A stretch of 64,000 nucleotides of DNA from assembly GCA_021014945.1 (NCBI GenBank), contig MU266419.1:1-64000 (forward strand), written 5' to 3'. The notes below the pieces were generated by a model that was given only the letters and a program-made list of their open reading frames with translations, ran no database searches and was not told the origin of the DNA. This document shows, in pieces, positions 11,623 through 22,029 of this stretch. Every line of letters starts with the position of its first letter. Position 1 is the first letter of the stretch. Made by a program: the position numbers and the translations under genes. This DNA comes from Leucogyrophana mollusca (taxonomy: Eukaryota > Basidiomycota > Agaricomycetes > Boletales).

Positions 11623-13811
11623 ATGTCAAGCCTGGGAGAGTCCAGCTCTTCGGCTGAGCGTGCATCACATTCTCCGACAAAGGTTTTCAAAGGGCACACC
11701 AACGGCGTCAGGGCTGTCGCTTACTTTCCCCACGGTCAGCACATAGCGAGTGGGTGTGACGACAAGACTATCCGCATCTGGAGCGTTGAGACCGGGCAGC
11801 AGGAGGGAGAAGCTTTGGAGCACGATTACGAAGTAGGAGCTATAGCAATATCTCCGGACGGCAGGACAATCGCAGGTAGAGTGGTGAACAGGCTGATCAT
11901 ATGGGATGTGGCAAGGCGGAAAAGGGTACGAGGAGTCAAAATGGACGGCGGCTCAGAAGACGTTCTAGATCAGTTGATGGTGGCCTTTTCCCCAGATGGT
12001 CGTTGTATTGCTACTGCGTCGTCGGCGAGCGCCTCGATACGGCTGTGGGATGTGGACACAGGTAGTTCAGTCAAAGAACTACAACCACACACCAACGCGG
12101 TATGGTACTTGTCGTTCTCACCAGACGGTGCATGCATCGCCACCGGGTCATCCGACGGGTCTTGCCAAGTGTTGGATATCTCAACTGGCAAGACTGTCGT
12201 CGGTCCCATACGAGGCCATACAGATGCAGTGATATCGCTGGTGTACTCACCAGACAGTCGTCTCCTGGTCACTGCGTCAGATGATGGAAGCATTCGAGCA
12301 TGGGATGGTGCAACGGGGCAGGAGGTGGGGAGCCCGATGCTGCTGCCCATGATCCCAATCCACTGTATTGCAATCAGCGCGGATGGAAAGAGGATTGCAA
12401 GTGCTTCGTCTGACAAAACAGTGGGATTGTGGAACTTGGAGACGCGACTACAAGTTGGAGACCCATTTACCAGCCGAGCCTTCGGCTGGACACGCACTGT
12501 AGCATTCTCGCCAAATGGACGTTTCATAATCGGCGGGGGGAGTCCAGATATCAATTTGTGGGACACCGCCGCGGTGCTTGACAGCACCGTAAGTGCCGCT
12601 CCCAATTCGAATATGGCACCCGCTCTAACCTCGTCCCCCAGCCGTCTCCACCTACCACCAGCAACCAAGAACCATCCGTAGGCTTCATTTTGTATACGTG
12701 CGACTCTCTACCCACTAACTCACATTTGTCGTGCTGTAGCGCTCCATTTCTCCTTCGGCACACGTCACGACGCACCCAAGCCCTCCCCCTCCCCAACTGA
12801 AGCAGACCCCATCCAAGCAACACGGAGATACTTCTTCACTGAGTCCGTCTATACTCGACGTAAGCTTGCTTCCCTGTCGTGGAGGGGATGGGTGCCTCGG
12901 ATGTTAATTCTGCGTTATGTAGCTTCCTGCAGTGACGCAGCCGAAACCCGAGCATCTGAAGGAAGTTAAACGAGCACCAAGTATAGACGACTGGGATTCC
13001 TTCCAACCACACCGCGTATGCGTGGATCGGCATTTTAAATGTGTCTATAGTCTCACTATGGTACTCTCTAGCAGCCTACTGCAGAACCTGCCGGGACTCA
13101 GCAAGAACCCCGGGTCGAACCCCAAAATCTGAACACTCCGCCTTCCGCGTCTGGCAACCAATGGGCGCGTATCATACGTCGGCGCTGGCGCCATTTGCGG
13201 TCGCGCAAACCTCGTGCCCATGTAGAAATGCCGCAGGACTCTCCCCACTCGCCTCCCAAGGAACACCCAACGCTCCGCAAACATCCTGATGTGAATGATT
13301 CGTCGCCATGTCCTCACTATGGATATTGACCTGCACATATTTACAGCCTGGACCAGCTACCGATCCGTCAGCCATACCGACACACAGCGATTCCACTGGG
13401 GACGGAGCCCTCATGGGTGATATAGATACGCAAAAACAGCCCCGGATGCGCTTCTGGAACCGTCTACGCAGAAGTGGTGCCCCCCGCGATGAATCAGGAG
13501 CTCGTGGCCAGAAACAACCAACACCCGGAGTCATCGACGTCGCCGGTGGACGGGACAAAGTGGCAAGTACATTCTGCCCCCCTTGTAGCTCATTAATTTA
13601 AACCTCCTTCGGACAGCGATTGGTAATGTCGTCGGACACGGAGGAGTACGGTGTACCTCTGGAGCCTGTGGAACTGCCGCCAATCGCAAGTCGGCCGCCT
13701 TCATTCTTTGAGATAGAGGAAGATCCCTTGAAGGGGTGGTCGTGGTCAAGAGAGCTATGCGAGCTGATATGTTGCTATTGGTGCTTCCCGCGCAACACGC
13801 GGCCTGTGTAG
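11623..13811 (+). CDS. WD40 propeller protein with conserved tail, gene B
   Basis: Exons 11623-12588, 12642-12677, 12740-12859, 12923-13015, 13072-13290, 13347-13562 and 13617-13811 give 614 residues with all junctions phase 0. The ATG at 11623 is chosen because it aligns with the start of every paralogue; the same frame extends 73 codons further upstream into the promoter block and that extension is not conserved. The seven-bladed propeller begins VFKGHTNGVRAVAYF. Tail motifs are as in gene A, including [11 protein letters not shown] and a C-terminal CCYWCFPRN. Intron 6 begins GCAAGT. It differs from gene A mainly at blade-loop residues. No lesion is seen. Confidence 0.85.
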
Positions 13812-14200
13812 GCCACTGTTAGTCTTTCTGTCGTGATACCTACGTTGTTGTAACATCTATGCAATTGCCCGGGGTCGGGGCTACAGTAGTTGACTTATTC
13901 AATGCAACGGACACAATGTTGCACTGAGCTAGTCATCAGAACTGGTTTGGGTAGATCCCAACATGCGTCGGGACACCGTTTGAGAAGCGGTTCTGGAGAG
14001 GACCCACGTACCTTGTGTGCGCAGAGAATATGCATTATTGGTATTGGAGCTGGAAGTGCTTACCGTTTTGTTGAGAACGTATGCGTACAACATCTAGAGT
14101 GGTAGGGGGGAGTGGAGGAGGGGTAGATGGTAGAGGTGAAAGGCGGGAAGAGGGAGGGCGATCTGAGATAAACCGCAGTGAGTAAACCAGCTCGAGTCAC
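13812..14200. other. Duplicated 3' block of the WD40 unit
   Basis: Shares strings such as GGTAGATCCCAACATGCGTC with 28030-28110, 34375-34520 and 44940-45080. No gene is seen. Confidence 0.5.
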
Positions 14201-15655
14201 GTCACATTCCGGTCCTTAATATTCGTGTTCGGGGGGTCGTTCAGCCAAGAGACCTATATGCCCTTGACCGCGCACAGAAGAAAACGGGGAGTATCAGTAT
14301 TGATGACGGGTAGCGTTTGTGCACACCCCACGCTCGCCGAGCCCCAATCCCGCGCTCGGATCCCAGACCCAAACCCCAGGCACCACGCGCCTGGGTTCCA
14401 AACCCGAATGCCAACCCCGCGCCTCAGCCAGCCTAGGCACATCGTAATAACAAGTTGAGTTCGTTTGGACGAGCACAGCCGCCCCAAAATCGCACACAAG
14501 CTGTTCCCGCCCACCCGAGCGGCGCCATCTCGCCTGCGTCCCGTCCCGAGCTACCGCTCGGACCAACCCAACCACTCTGGTTGTGCTTGTCCTACGATCC
14601 GCGATAGACGAAGCTGGAAGACTCTAAACACTCACGCTCAAGTGCAAATCACGAACGCCCCGGATCCCAAACGCAATGAAGTAGCGCTGTCTTGCCCTCC
14701 CCCTCCTCCACTTACCCCTCCACCCACCCCCACCCCCACCGCCACTTCCACTTCCCCCGGCGGAAGTAAAGGAGGAGTGGAAAGACGAGAGCGCGCGATC
14801 AACGGTGACGAGGTCCTCCCCGCGCCCGCCCCCCTGCGCACCGGAGCGTGCGTGCGCCGCGGCGGACGGCTGGAAGACGGATTCTTGGAGGAAACGCTTG
14901 ACGTTGTGCATTTTTATGAGCGCGGTGGGGAGGAGATGGTGTGTGTGAGTGATATAAGTGCATTGTTAGTATTGTAGTACAAATTGTAGTACCCACGTTA
15001 GCCTTCGTCCTGTGCAGCACCCTATTACTACCCCTCAGCTCGACCTCGTTCTCCCGTATCCACTTGACGACCTCGACGTCCTGCGGGTCCGCGACGTAGC
15101 GCCGCTTAGTGGGCGAATCTGCGGCCGGCGCGTGCGTGTATTTCGGCGAGGCGGCGGACGGAGTGGGAGCGAGGGCGGGCGTCGAATGGGGAGGCGTACC
15201 TGGCGGGGTTGTCGATTCGGTTGATGCCACGTGAGCCACATGCGGATGAAGCACAGCCACAGCGCACACTCACCCTCGAGAGGCAGGACCCGCTCGCCCC
15301 GAGTCTGATCCAGCGCCCGTCCCCCAAGTCACTCGACGACCGTCTTGCGTTCCGTGACGCTCACGAGCCCGACAGCGAGGCCGAGTTCCCTAGCTTGCTT
15401 GACGTACTCTGCACGCTGGGCGTCGCGTAGGGTCCACGCGAGGTAGACGGCTTCAAGGGAATTGCATTCTATGGGTGAGCTGGGCTTTGTGTAACGGGTT
15501 GGGGTGGACTTGGGGAGGGAGAGGGACGGGGCGAGTGCGAGGTGGGTGGCGGTATCGAGGGAGTTGGGCGTTGGGTGCGTATGTCATCGGTGTGGGCGTT
15601 GCGTAGGGCGAGTAGCGCGTCGGTCTGTTCATCGTGCTCATCGCAGGTCAATGTC
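14200..15655 (-). pseudogene. CDC73-like relic K2, near full-length but decayed
   Basis: On the minus strand the order is a degraded N-terminal LLALRN segment (about 15640), a KQARELGL/VTERKTVVEW region (about 15440-15330), the block TPPGTPP..KRRYVADPQDVEVVKWIREN (about 15270-15010), the motif MHNVKRFLQESVF (about 14911) followed by a Gly-rich stretch, and a remnant of the C-terminal WTNDPPNT exon near 14230. Frames shift between pieces and the C-terminal domain is largely lost. It is a relic of a PAF1-complex CDC73 gene; an intact parental gene should lie elsewhere. Confidence 0.55.
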
Positions 15656-16460
15656 GAGGTCAGTGCTTCTGTTTATGTAATCAGAGCATTTTGGTTTACC
15701 AACTCCGCCACGTCAAAGGGTTCTCTTGTTGCTCGTCGACCTCAACGTCGTCGATGGCGGCACGCTGCATATGTCCTGCACCACAAGGTCTGGGGCACAT
15801 GTAGCGAGTCGCCGGGGCGACACACCTACATACAAGCCATCTAACCACGCATTACACCGTCTACAGCATCCCACCTCCAAGGTAGTCTGGTGACCATCCC
15901 TTACTATGATCTATCGACGGCTTGCCTCATAGATGGGATGGGCCCCAGACTACCTCCAAGCCTCCAAGCTCCCTACCGTAACGCTGGCCCTCATTGATAC
16001 TCCACTCACATCCACTCCCAACGACCCCCATCAACAGCGTACGCTATACGGACCTGGACCTTTCTCCTCCGCCGCCACTTGTCCCTCGTTGTCTGCGTAT
16101 CAAATGGCGATCTAACCCTCAAGAGTCAATTTCAACTTCGCCCACGGCCGATCATGCCAAATACTCCGATCCCCAGGCCAGTCCCGGCTAGTATGCGTTA
16201 TGGAACTTGAAGCAGTGCCACCACGTGCTGTATGCTGATGATAATCCTCAATATCGCTCAATGTCATATGCTAAAACCGCGTGCAGGGTTCGAACGCGTA
16301 CAAGCTCGACTGGCTACCTGCTGTTGCGTACGGGTAAATCACCATCCGAGACGTGCGCACCCTTCTCCAACGGGGGGTGCTTGCTGGGATATGGCAACGA
16401 GCAGGAGTCAGTGGCAGTGCCGAATATCATCAAGGTCTGAGTCTGTGTTTATCTTCCCCT
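15656..16460. repeat. Duplicated block X
   Basis: Matches the blocks at 24240-24960 and 29220-30300. There is no conserved frame. GGTTCGAAC at about 16287 resembles a tRNA T-loop, but no cloverleaf surrounds it. Confidence 0.5.
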
Positions 16461-16461
16461 A

Positions 16462-16700
16462 GGCCAGGCGTGGCGGTTCTGTCCGTATGAGTGGGCGGAG
16501 CCGAGGGTGCTGTTTCGCCATGGTGAATCGTGGACTGGGGCGGGGGTTTGTGTGGATATGTGGGGGTGGGAGTGGGGAGGGGGAAGAGCTGCGTGCACGG
16601 TAGCGATGGGTGGGGTGGTGCGTGCATTGTGGGGGTGGTGTTTACCCCCCCTCCTGCGTGGCGTGCGTGTTTTCGCGGTCTAGTCGGTTGGTCACGGCGC
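16462..16700 (+). pseudogene. Inverted fragment of the CDC73-like C-terminus
   Basis: Here the C-terminal motif reads on the plus strand (AWRFCPYEWAEPRVLFRHGE-like), opposite to the other CDC73-like copies, and continues into the G-rich sequence that follows it in K3. A second inverted fragment is at 36005-36110. Confidence 0.5.
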
Positions 16701-17111
16701 GGGTATGCATCGTGGGGTTAGGGTCTGGTGCTCGAGCGGGTCGGACAACACTCCGAGTTGTGACATCCCGGGTGCTTGACTGAACAAGTGAATGTTCCAG
16801 CATGGAACGAGCTCAGAAAGTGCCCAGCGGGAAACGTGCTTGTGATGCGGCACATATCGTCCTGGCCTGCATTCATGTCTTCGATCGCAGACTTCGCAGG
16901 GCGACTGATGACGAGAAGGAAGGACTCACTGATGAGGTTGCTTGTCGCATTTTCGTTCTCGGAGTTGATCTAGATATGCCCAATCGGTATTCCCCGATCC
17001 ACTTCAACGCCCGCTGATAAATCCTCCTCGATAATGAGGTTTGGAGCGTGAGGCTTTGTGCGGCCTAGCAGAGCAGAAAGCCTGTAAATATGTGCATCAG
17101 GAAGGTATATT

Positions 17112-17314
17112 ATTAGGTCGGGCGCTGGGGCACTTATACGTTGGCTAAAAACACATTGGCAGTGCCCCATACAGCAACTTGAGCGAGCATATAGACAGCA
17201 TGCTCACTTGGAGTTTCCTTCCCTCACGACCCATAGTCCTCCCCCCAACACTGTCACTGACTGGCCCACTTCTCCCATCTCCACACGATGTCGAGCCCGG
17301 CTGAGTCGCTATAA
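17112..17314 (+). promoter_or_regulatory. Orphan P block with a short uORF, upstream of the CHAT gene
   Basis: The WD40-family promoter block is present with ATTGG (17155-17159) and CATATAGA (17188). The second CCAAT is lost by a small deletion. The WD40 start codon remains at 17288 and opens an eight-codon frame (MSSPAESL, stop at 17312-17314). The sequence then diverges and the TPR-CHAT gene follows about 85 bp later. This block probably drives that gene now. Confidence 0.5.
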
Positions 17315-17398
17315 TAATCGCCTTTGTCTGATACAAAGGTCCGTCACGCTGTCCAAGAGCCCCACTCCTAAATTGGAGGCTGAGGTTTCTTCCTAGAT

Positions 17399-20300
17399 AT
17401 GACTATGCCAGCGAAAGCACCCTACGAAGAAGGCCATCCGATTGTGAAAGTCGGACGAGCTGCACATACCGAAGGTGAACGTCCCGGCGTTGGCGAGGTA
17501 CATGATTCATTCGATCTCCGCTGTCTGTACTGACGGGGACACTATTTCTTAGAGCTCGGGAAAGCCTCGGTGGCAGGGTGATACGAGGAACATGGAACGT
17601 TCAGCTGTGCGCTCCGTACATGACTCTGCCGACACCATGTATTCCGAATCCAAGGAGAGCCACCATAGAGAGAAGTTGGAGGAGGTAGTCGATCACCATC
17701 GTGTCTCTCTGGGCTTGCGTCCAGCGGGGCACCCCAAACGCTCCAAATCGCTGATCCGGCTCGCTCTCTCCCTTTTCACTCGATTCCGACGGCTCGGCGA
17801 CATAGCGGACCTGGACGAAGCCATCGAGCTCGGGCGCGCAGCCCTCACGTTGTGTCCACCAGGGCGTCCCCATCATTCCACGTCCCTAAACAACCTCACT
17901 CTTACCCTTTCCACTCGATTCGAGCAGTTCGGCAACAGAGCCGACCTCGACGAAGCCATCGAGCTCATTCGCGCAGCCTTCCAATTGCGTCCACCAGGGC
18001 ACCCCGATCACTCGACATCCCTGAACAACCTCGCTTCCACCCTTTACACTCGGTTCAAGCAGTTCAGCGACAGAGCCGACCTCGACGAAGCCATTGTTCT
18101 GAACCGCGCAGCCCTGGCGTTGCGTTCACCAGGGCACCCCGATCACTCAACGTCCCTGAACAACCTCGCATCCACCCTTTACACTCGATTTAAGCAGTTC
18201 GGCGACAGAGCCGACATGGATGAAGCCATGGAGCTGGATCGCGCAGCCCTGGTGTTGCATCCACCAGGGCACCCCGACCATTCCTCATCTCTGAGCAACC
18301 TCGCTTCCAGCCTTTCCACTCGATTCGACCAGTTCGGCGACAGAGCGAACTTGGACGAAGCCATTGAGCTCAATCGTGCAGCCCTGGCGTTGCATCCACC
18401 GGGGCACCCCCATCACTCGACATCCCTGAACAACCTCGCTTCCGCTCTTTACACTCGATTCGAGCAGTTTGGTGACAGAATCGACATGGATGAAGCCATG
18501 GGGCTGGATCGCGCAGCTCTGGCGTTGCGTCCACCAGGGCACCCCGACCGCTCGTCATCTTTGAGCAACCTTGCTTCGACCCTTTCCGCTCGATTCGACC
18601 AGTTCGGCGACGGAGCCGACATGGACGAAGCCATTGAGCTCAATCGCGCAGCCCTGGCGCTGCGCCCACCGGGGCACCCTAATCACTCGACATCCCTGAA
18701 CAACCTCGCTTCAACCCTTTACACTCGATTCCACCAGTTCGGCGACAGAGCCGACATGGACGAAGCCATGGGGCTCAATCGCGCAGCCCTGGCGTTGCGT
18801 CCACCAGGGCACCCCGACCATTCCTCGTCTCTGAGCAACCTCGCTTCCAGCCTTTCCACTCGATTCGACCAGTTCGGCAACAGAGCGGACCTGGATGAAG
18901 CCATCGAGCTCAATCGTGCAGCCCTGTTATTGCATCCACCGGGGCACCCCCATCACTCGACGTCCCTGAACAACCTTGCTTCCACCCTTTACACTCGATT
19001 CGAGCAGTTTGGTGACAGAACCGACATGGATGAAGCCATGGAGCTGGATCGCGCAGCCCTGTCGTTGCGTCCACCAGGGAACCCCGACTATGCCTCGTCT
19101 CTGAGCAACCTTGCTTCCACCCTTCACACTCGATTCGACCAGTTCGGCGACAGAGCGGACCTGGACGAAGCCATCGAGCTCAATCACGCAGCCTTGGCGT
19201 TGCATCCACCGGGGCACCCCCATCACTCGACGTCCCTGAACAACCTCGCTTCCACCCTTTCCACTCGATTCAAGCAGTGCGGAGACAGAGCGGACCTGGA
19301 CGAAGCCATCGAGCTGAATCGTGCAGCTTTGGTGTTGCGTCCACCAGGGCACCCCCATCACTCCACATCCCTGGGGAACCTTGCTCTCACCCTTTCCACT
19401 CGATTCAAGCAGTGTTGCGACAGAGCGGACCTGGACGAAGCCATCGAGCTCTATCGTGCAGCTCTAGCAGTATGTCCACAAGGGCACCCCTTCCACTCAA
19501 GATCACTGAACAACCTCGCCCTCGCCCTTTCTACTCGATTCAACCAGTTCAGCGACAGGGCTGATCTCGACATCGCTTTCCAGTACCATGAACTGGCCTC
19601 CACAGACACAAACTGCGGTTCGTGGGAGCAAGTGAAGTACTCGCTGACATGGATTAGAGCGGCAGAGAGATTTAATCACGTTTCTGCGTTGAACGCCTAC
19701 AGAGCATGCTTGGCCAATGTCGACCGCCACACCATCTCAAGGTCATCCATTGTCTCGCGCCATGAGCTCCTCAAAAGCATCTCTTCCTCCTTAGCGGCCA
19801 ATGCTGCATCTTGCGCTCTTCGTCGGAACAACCCTGCTACTGCAGTAGAGCTACTCGAGCAGGGAAGGGGTGTAATATGGACACAAATGGCAAACCTCCA
19901 TACGCCCCTCCAGCAGCTTTCTGATGCGAATGCACACAGTGAAAGGCTGGCCACAGATCTTCAGCGAATCGGCTCGGAGCTTGACAGGTTGTCTGGAAGG
20001 CTGTGGGATGACAAGGACGGTAGTTCTCGCGACGAAGAAGCACGACGCCACCGACACCTGGCTGACAAATGGGATTCTGTTGTGTGCGAAGTACGACAGC
20101 TGGAGGGTTTCTCTCGATATCTGTTACCTCCGCTCTACTCCGATCTCCAGCAGGCTGCCATTGAAGGTCCCGTCATTGTGATCAACGCCAGTAAATATTC
20201 CTGCGACGCACTCATTGTTTTCCGGGATGACCCTCCGCATCATGTACCCCTTAGAAACATCACTCTGAAAGACGTCACTCGATTGGGGTCAGAGTTCGTT

Positions 20301-21221
20301 CGCGTCCTGAAGACTCATTCAAGTTCTAGTGCTCCCGGGCACGAGAATGGCAGGCGGAATCGGTTATTTTCTCTACTACGATTACTTTGGGATATCGTTG
20401 TGCATCCCATCGTCCTTGCGCTAGGGGGTATTCAGGTCCCAGTGGCCTCGCGGATCTGGTTGTGCCCGACGTCCAAGTTCACGTCGCTGCCGTTGCATGC
20501 CGCTGGTCCATACCGCAAGGACGAGTTGGGCTTGTCCGATCTATACATAACATCGTACACTCCAACGTTGTCGGCCCTTATCAGGACGAGGAGACACAAC
20601 ACGATAGCGTCAGTGATGCCTCCAAATTTCGCTGCAATTGGCCAAGCGATGCCCAGCAGAGGAAGTTATGAAAAGGAACTCCTCACAGTGAATGCGGAAC
20701 TCGACCTCGTCCTACGCCAATTGCCATCATCTGTGCCTTCCACACGTCTAGCCGATACTGCTGCCACGAAATGCGCGGCAATAGACGCTCTCTGCAAGAA
20801 TTCCTGGATTCACCTTGCTTGCCACGGCAAACAAGACATGACTCAGGCTTTTAACTCGTGTTTTGCCATGCACGACAAGCCCCTCTCCCTTCTGGACATC
20901 ATTCGTGCCGATATCTCTCGCCCAGAGTTCGCGTTTCTCTCCGCTTGTCACACTGCGGTCGGGGATGCGAAAACACCGGACGAGGTGATCCATCTAGCTG
21001 CAGGGATGCAGTTTGCGGGGTTCAAGAGCGTCATCGGAACGATGTGGGCTGTCGACGACGAGATCACTCACCACATGGTCTCGGCGTTCTACAAGACAAT
21101 GTTCGAGCACAGAATGGACTACACGAAGGCGGCGGCATCACTGAACATAGCTATGCGGACGGTGGACGGGAAAGTAGTCCCCCTCGAGCAGAGGATCGTG
21201 TTCGTCCATATCGGAGCTTAA
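17399..21221 (+). CDS. TPR-CHAT protease-like protein
   Basis: Preferred model: exon 1 17399-17497, intron 17498-17552 (GTACAT..TTAG), exon 2 17553-21221, giving 1255 residues. The intronless alternative starts at the ATG at 17592 (1209 residues). Thirteen tandem 45-residue helical repeats (RADLDEAIELNRAALALRPP-like, TPR type) cover about residues 75-660 in the long model. A linker of about 350 residues is followed by the C-terminal CHAT domain. The expected His-Cys dyad is present: His in IHLACHGKQ (codon 20823-20825) and Cys in FLSACHTAVGD (codon 20946-20948). The C-terminus VFVHIGA is the usual family end, so the gene looks complete. CHAT proteins are caspase-fold peptidases; in bacteria TPR-CHAT is gated by partner complexes. 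Fungal substrates are unknown. A role in regulated death is inference. Confidence 0.85.
17805..19559 (+). repeat. Thirteen 135-bp coding repeats of the TPR array
   Basis: Each unit encodes 45 residues. From unit 4 to unit 11 two subtypes mostly alternate (DMDEAM..SSLSNLAS and LDEAIELN..STSLNNLAS), giving a 270-bp higher-order period. This suggests recent expansion by unequal exchange. Confidence 0.85.
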
Positions 21222-22025
21222 CGCCTTGTGATAATTGATACTGCATTCGATATTGATGGTGAGCTTTAATGCCCCTCACACGGTTGACATTTACTGATAT
21301 TCCTCTTAGTTCAGATTGGGTTCGACTTGTGCTTTCGTTCATGTTGTTTGGACTGAAGTTCTCATTATCACCAGCAACGGATGTACAAATGTGCGGCTTA
21401 TATATCTTGTTTGCTACCATCTAGCACGCTATCACTAACATAGATGGTGGTCTGGCACTGTCCATCTCGTTTGCACTTGTCATGTGCCCCCACGTTCACA
21501 TGAACTTGAAGCGCAGCAGCAGAGACTTCTTTGACATCGATCTCGCCACATCGACAAGTCACCGGGCTGATCACGAATTGTAGAGCCAGTGACGATGAGC
21601 TGGACACGACGAAGATCAAGGTGTGCTTATCATGTTCCCCGAGCCCTGCCTGACGCCAAGGCCCGTCATGGTCAAGAGCCCCATTCCTAGATTGACTACG
21701 ATCATGCATTATGGTAGATACGTCCCGCCAACCAGCGCCAACCTCGCACCCCACAGCCTGACGTGACGCCTACAGTGTACGCCAAACGACAGTGCGCGCG
21801 GAGTCGTCCGACTAATCATGATGCGTGAACCGGACTCTTTCCGCGAGGCAAGGCGTTAATTCGAAGTGGATTGACGCGATGCGAGATAAACCGGAGTAGG
21901 TTAATTCAAGGTGAACGGAGCGAGTTAATTCGAGGTAAACAATCGTGAGTCAATTAAGATACACAATTGCACATCAACTCGAGGTGGACGCGCGCGAGCT
22001 AAAACGGCCACAAAAACGCACCTTC
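21222..22025. other. CHAT 3' flank and degenerate short repeats, no gene
   Basis: 21650-21700 contains GTCAAGAGCCCCATTCCTAG, close to 17350-17376 on the other side of the CHAT gene. About 21860-22020 holds the 20-24 bp repeat also seen at 5387-5575. A 118-codon minus frame (21398-21754) has no support. Confidence 0.5.
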
Positions 22026-22029
22026 AGCT

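Noticed and set aside
16270..16340. GGTTCGAAC resembling a tRNA T-arm
   Set aside because: No acceptor stem, D-arm or anticodon arm can be formed around it; it is part of duplicated block X.
17805..19559. Regular direct repeats suggestive of CRISPR or minisatellite
   Set aside because: They are in-frame 45-residue TPR repeats in one long open frame, with no spacers.
21398..21754. 118-codon minus frame after the CHAT gene
   Set aside because: No family, no signals, and it lies in the CHAT 3' flank and repeat DNA.
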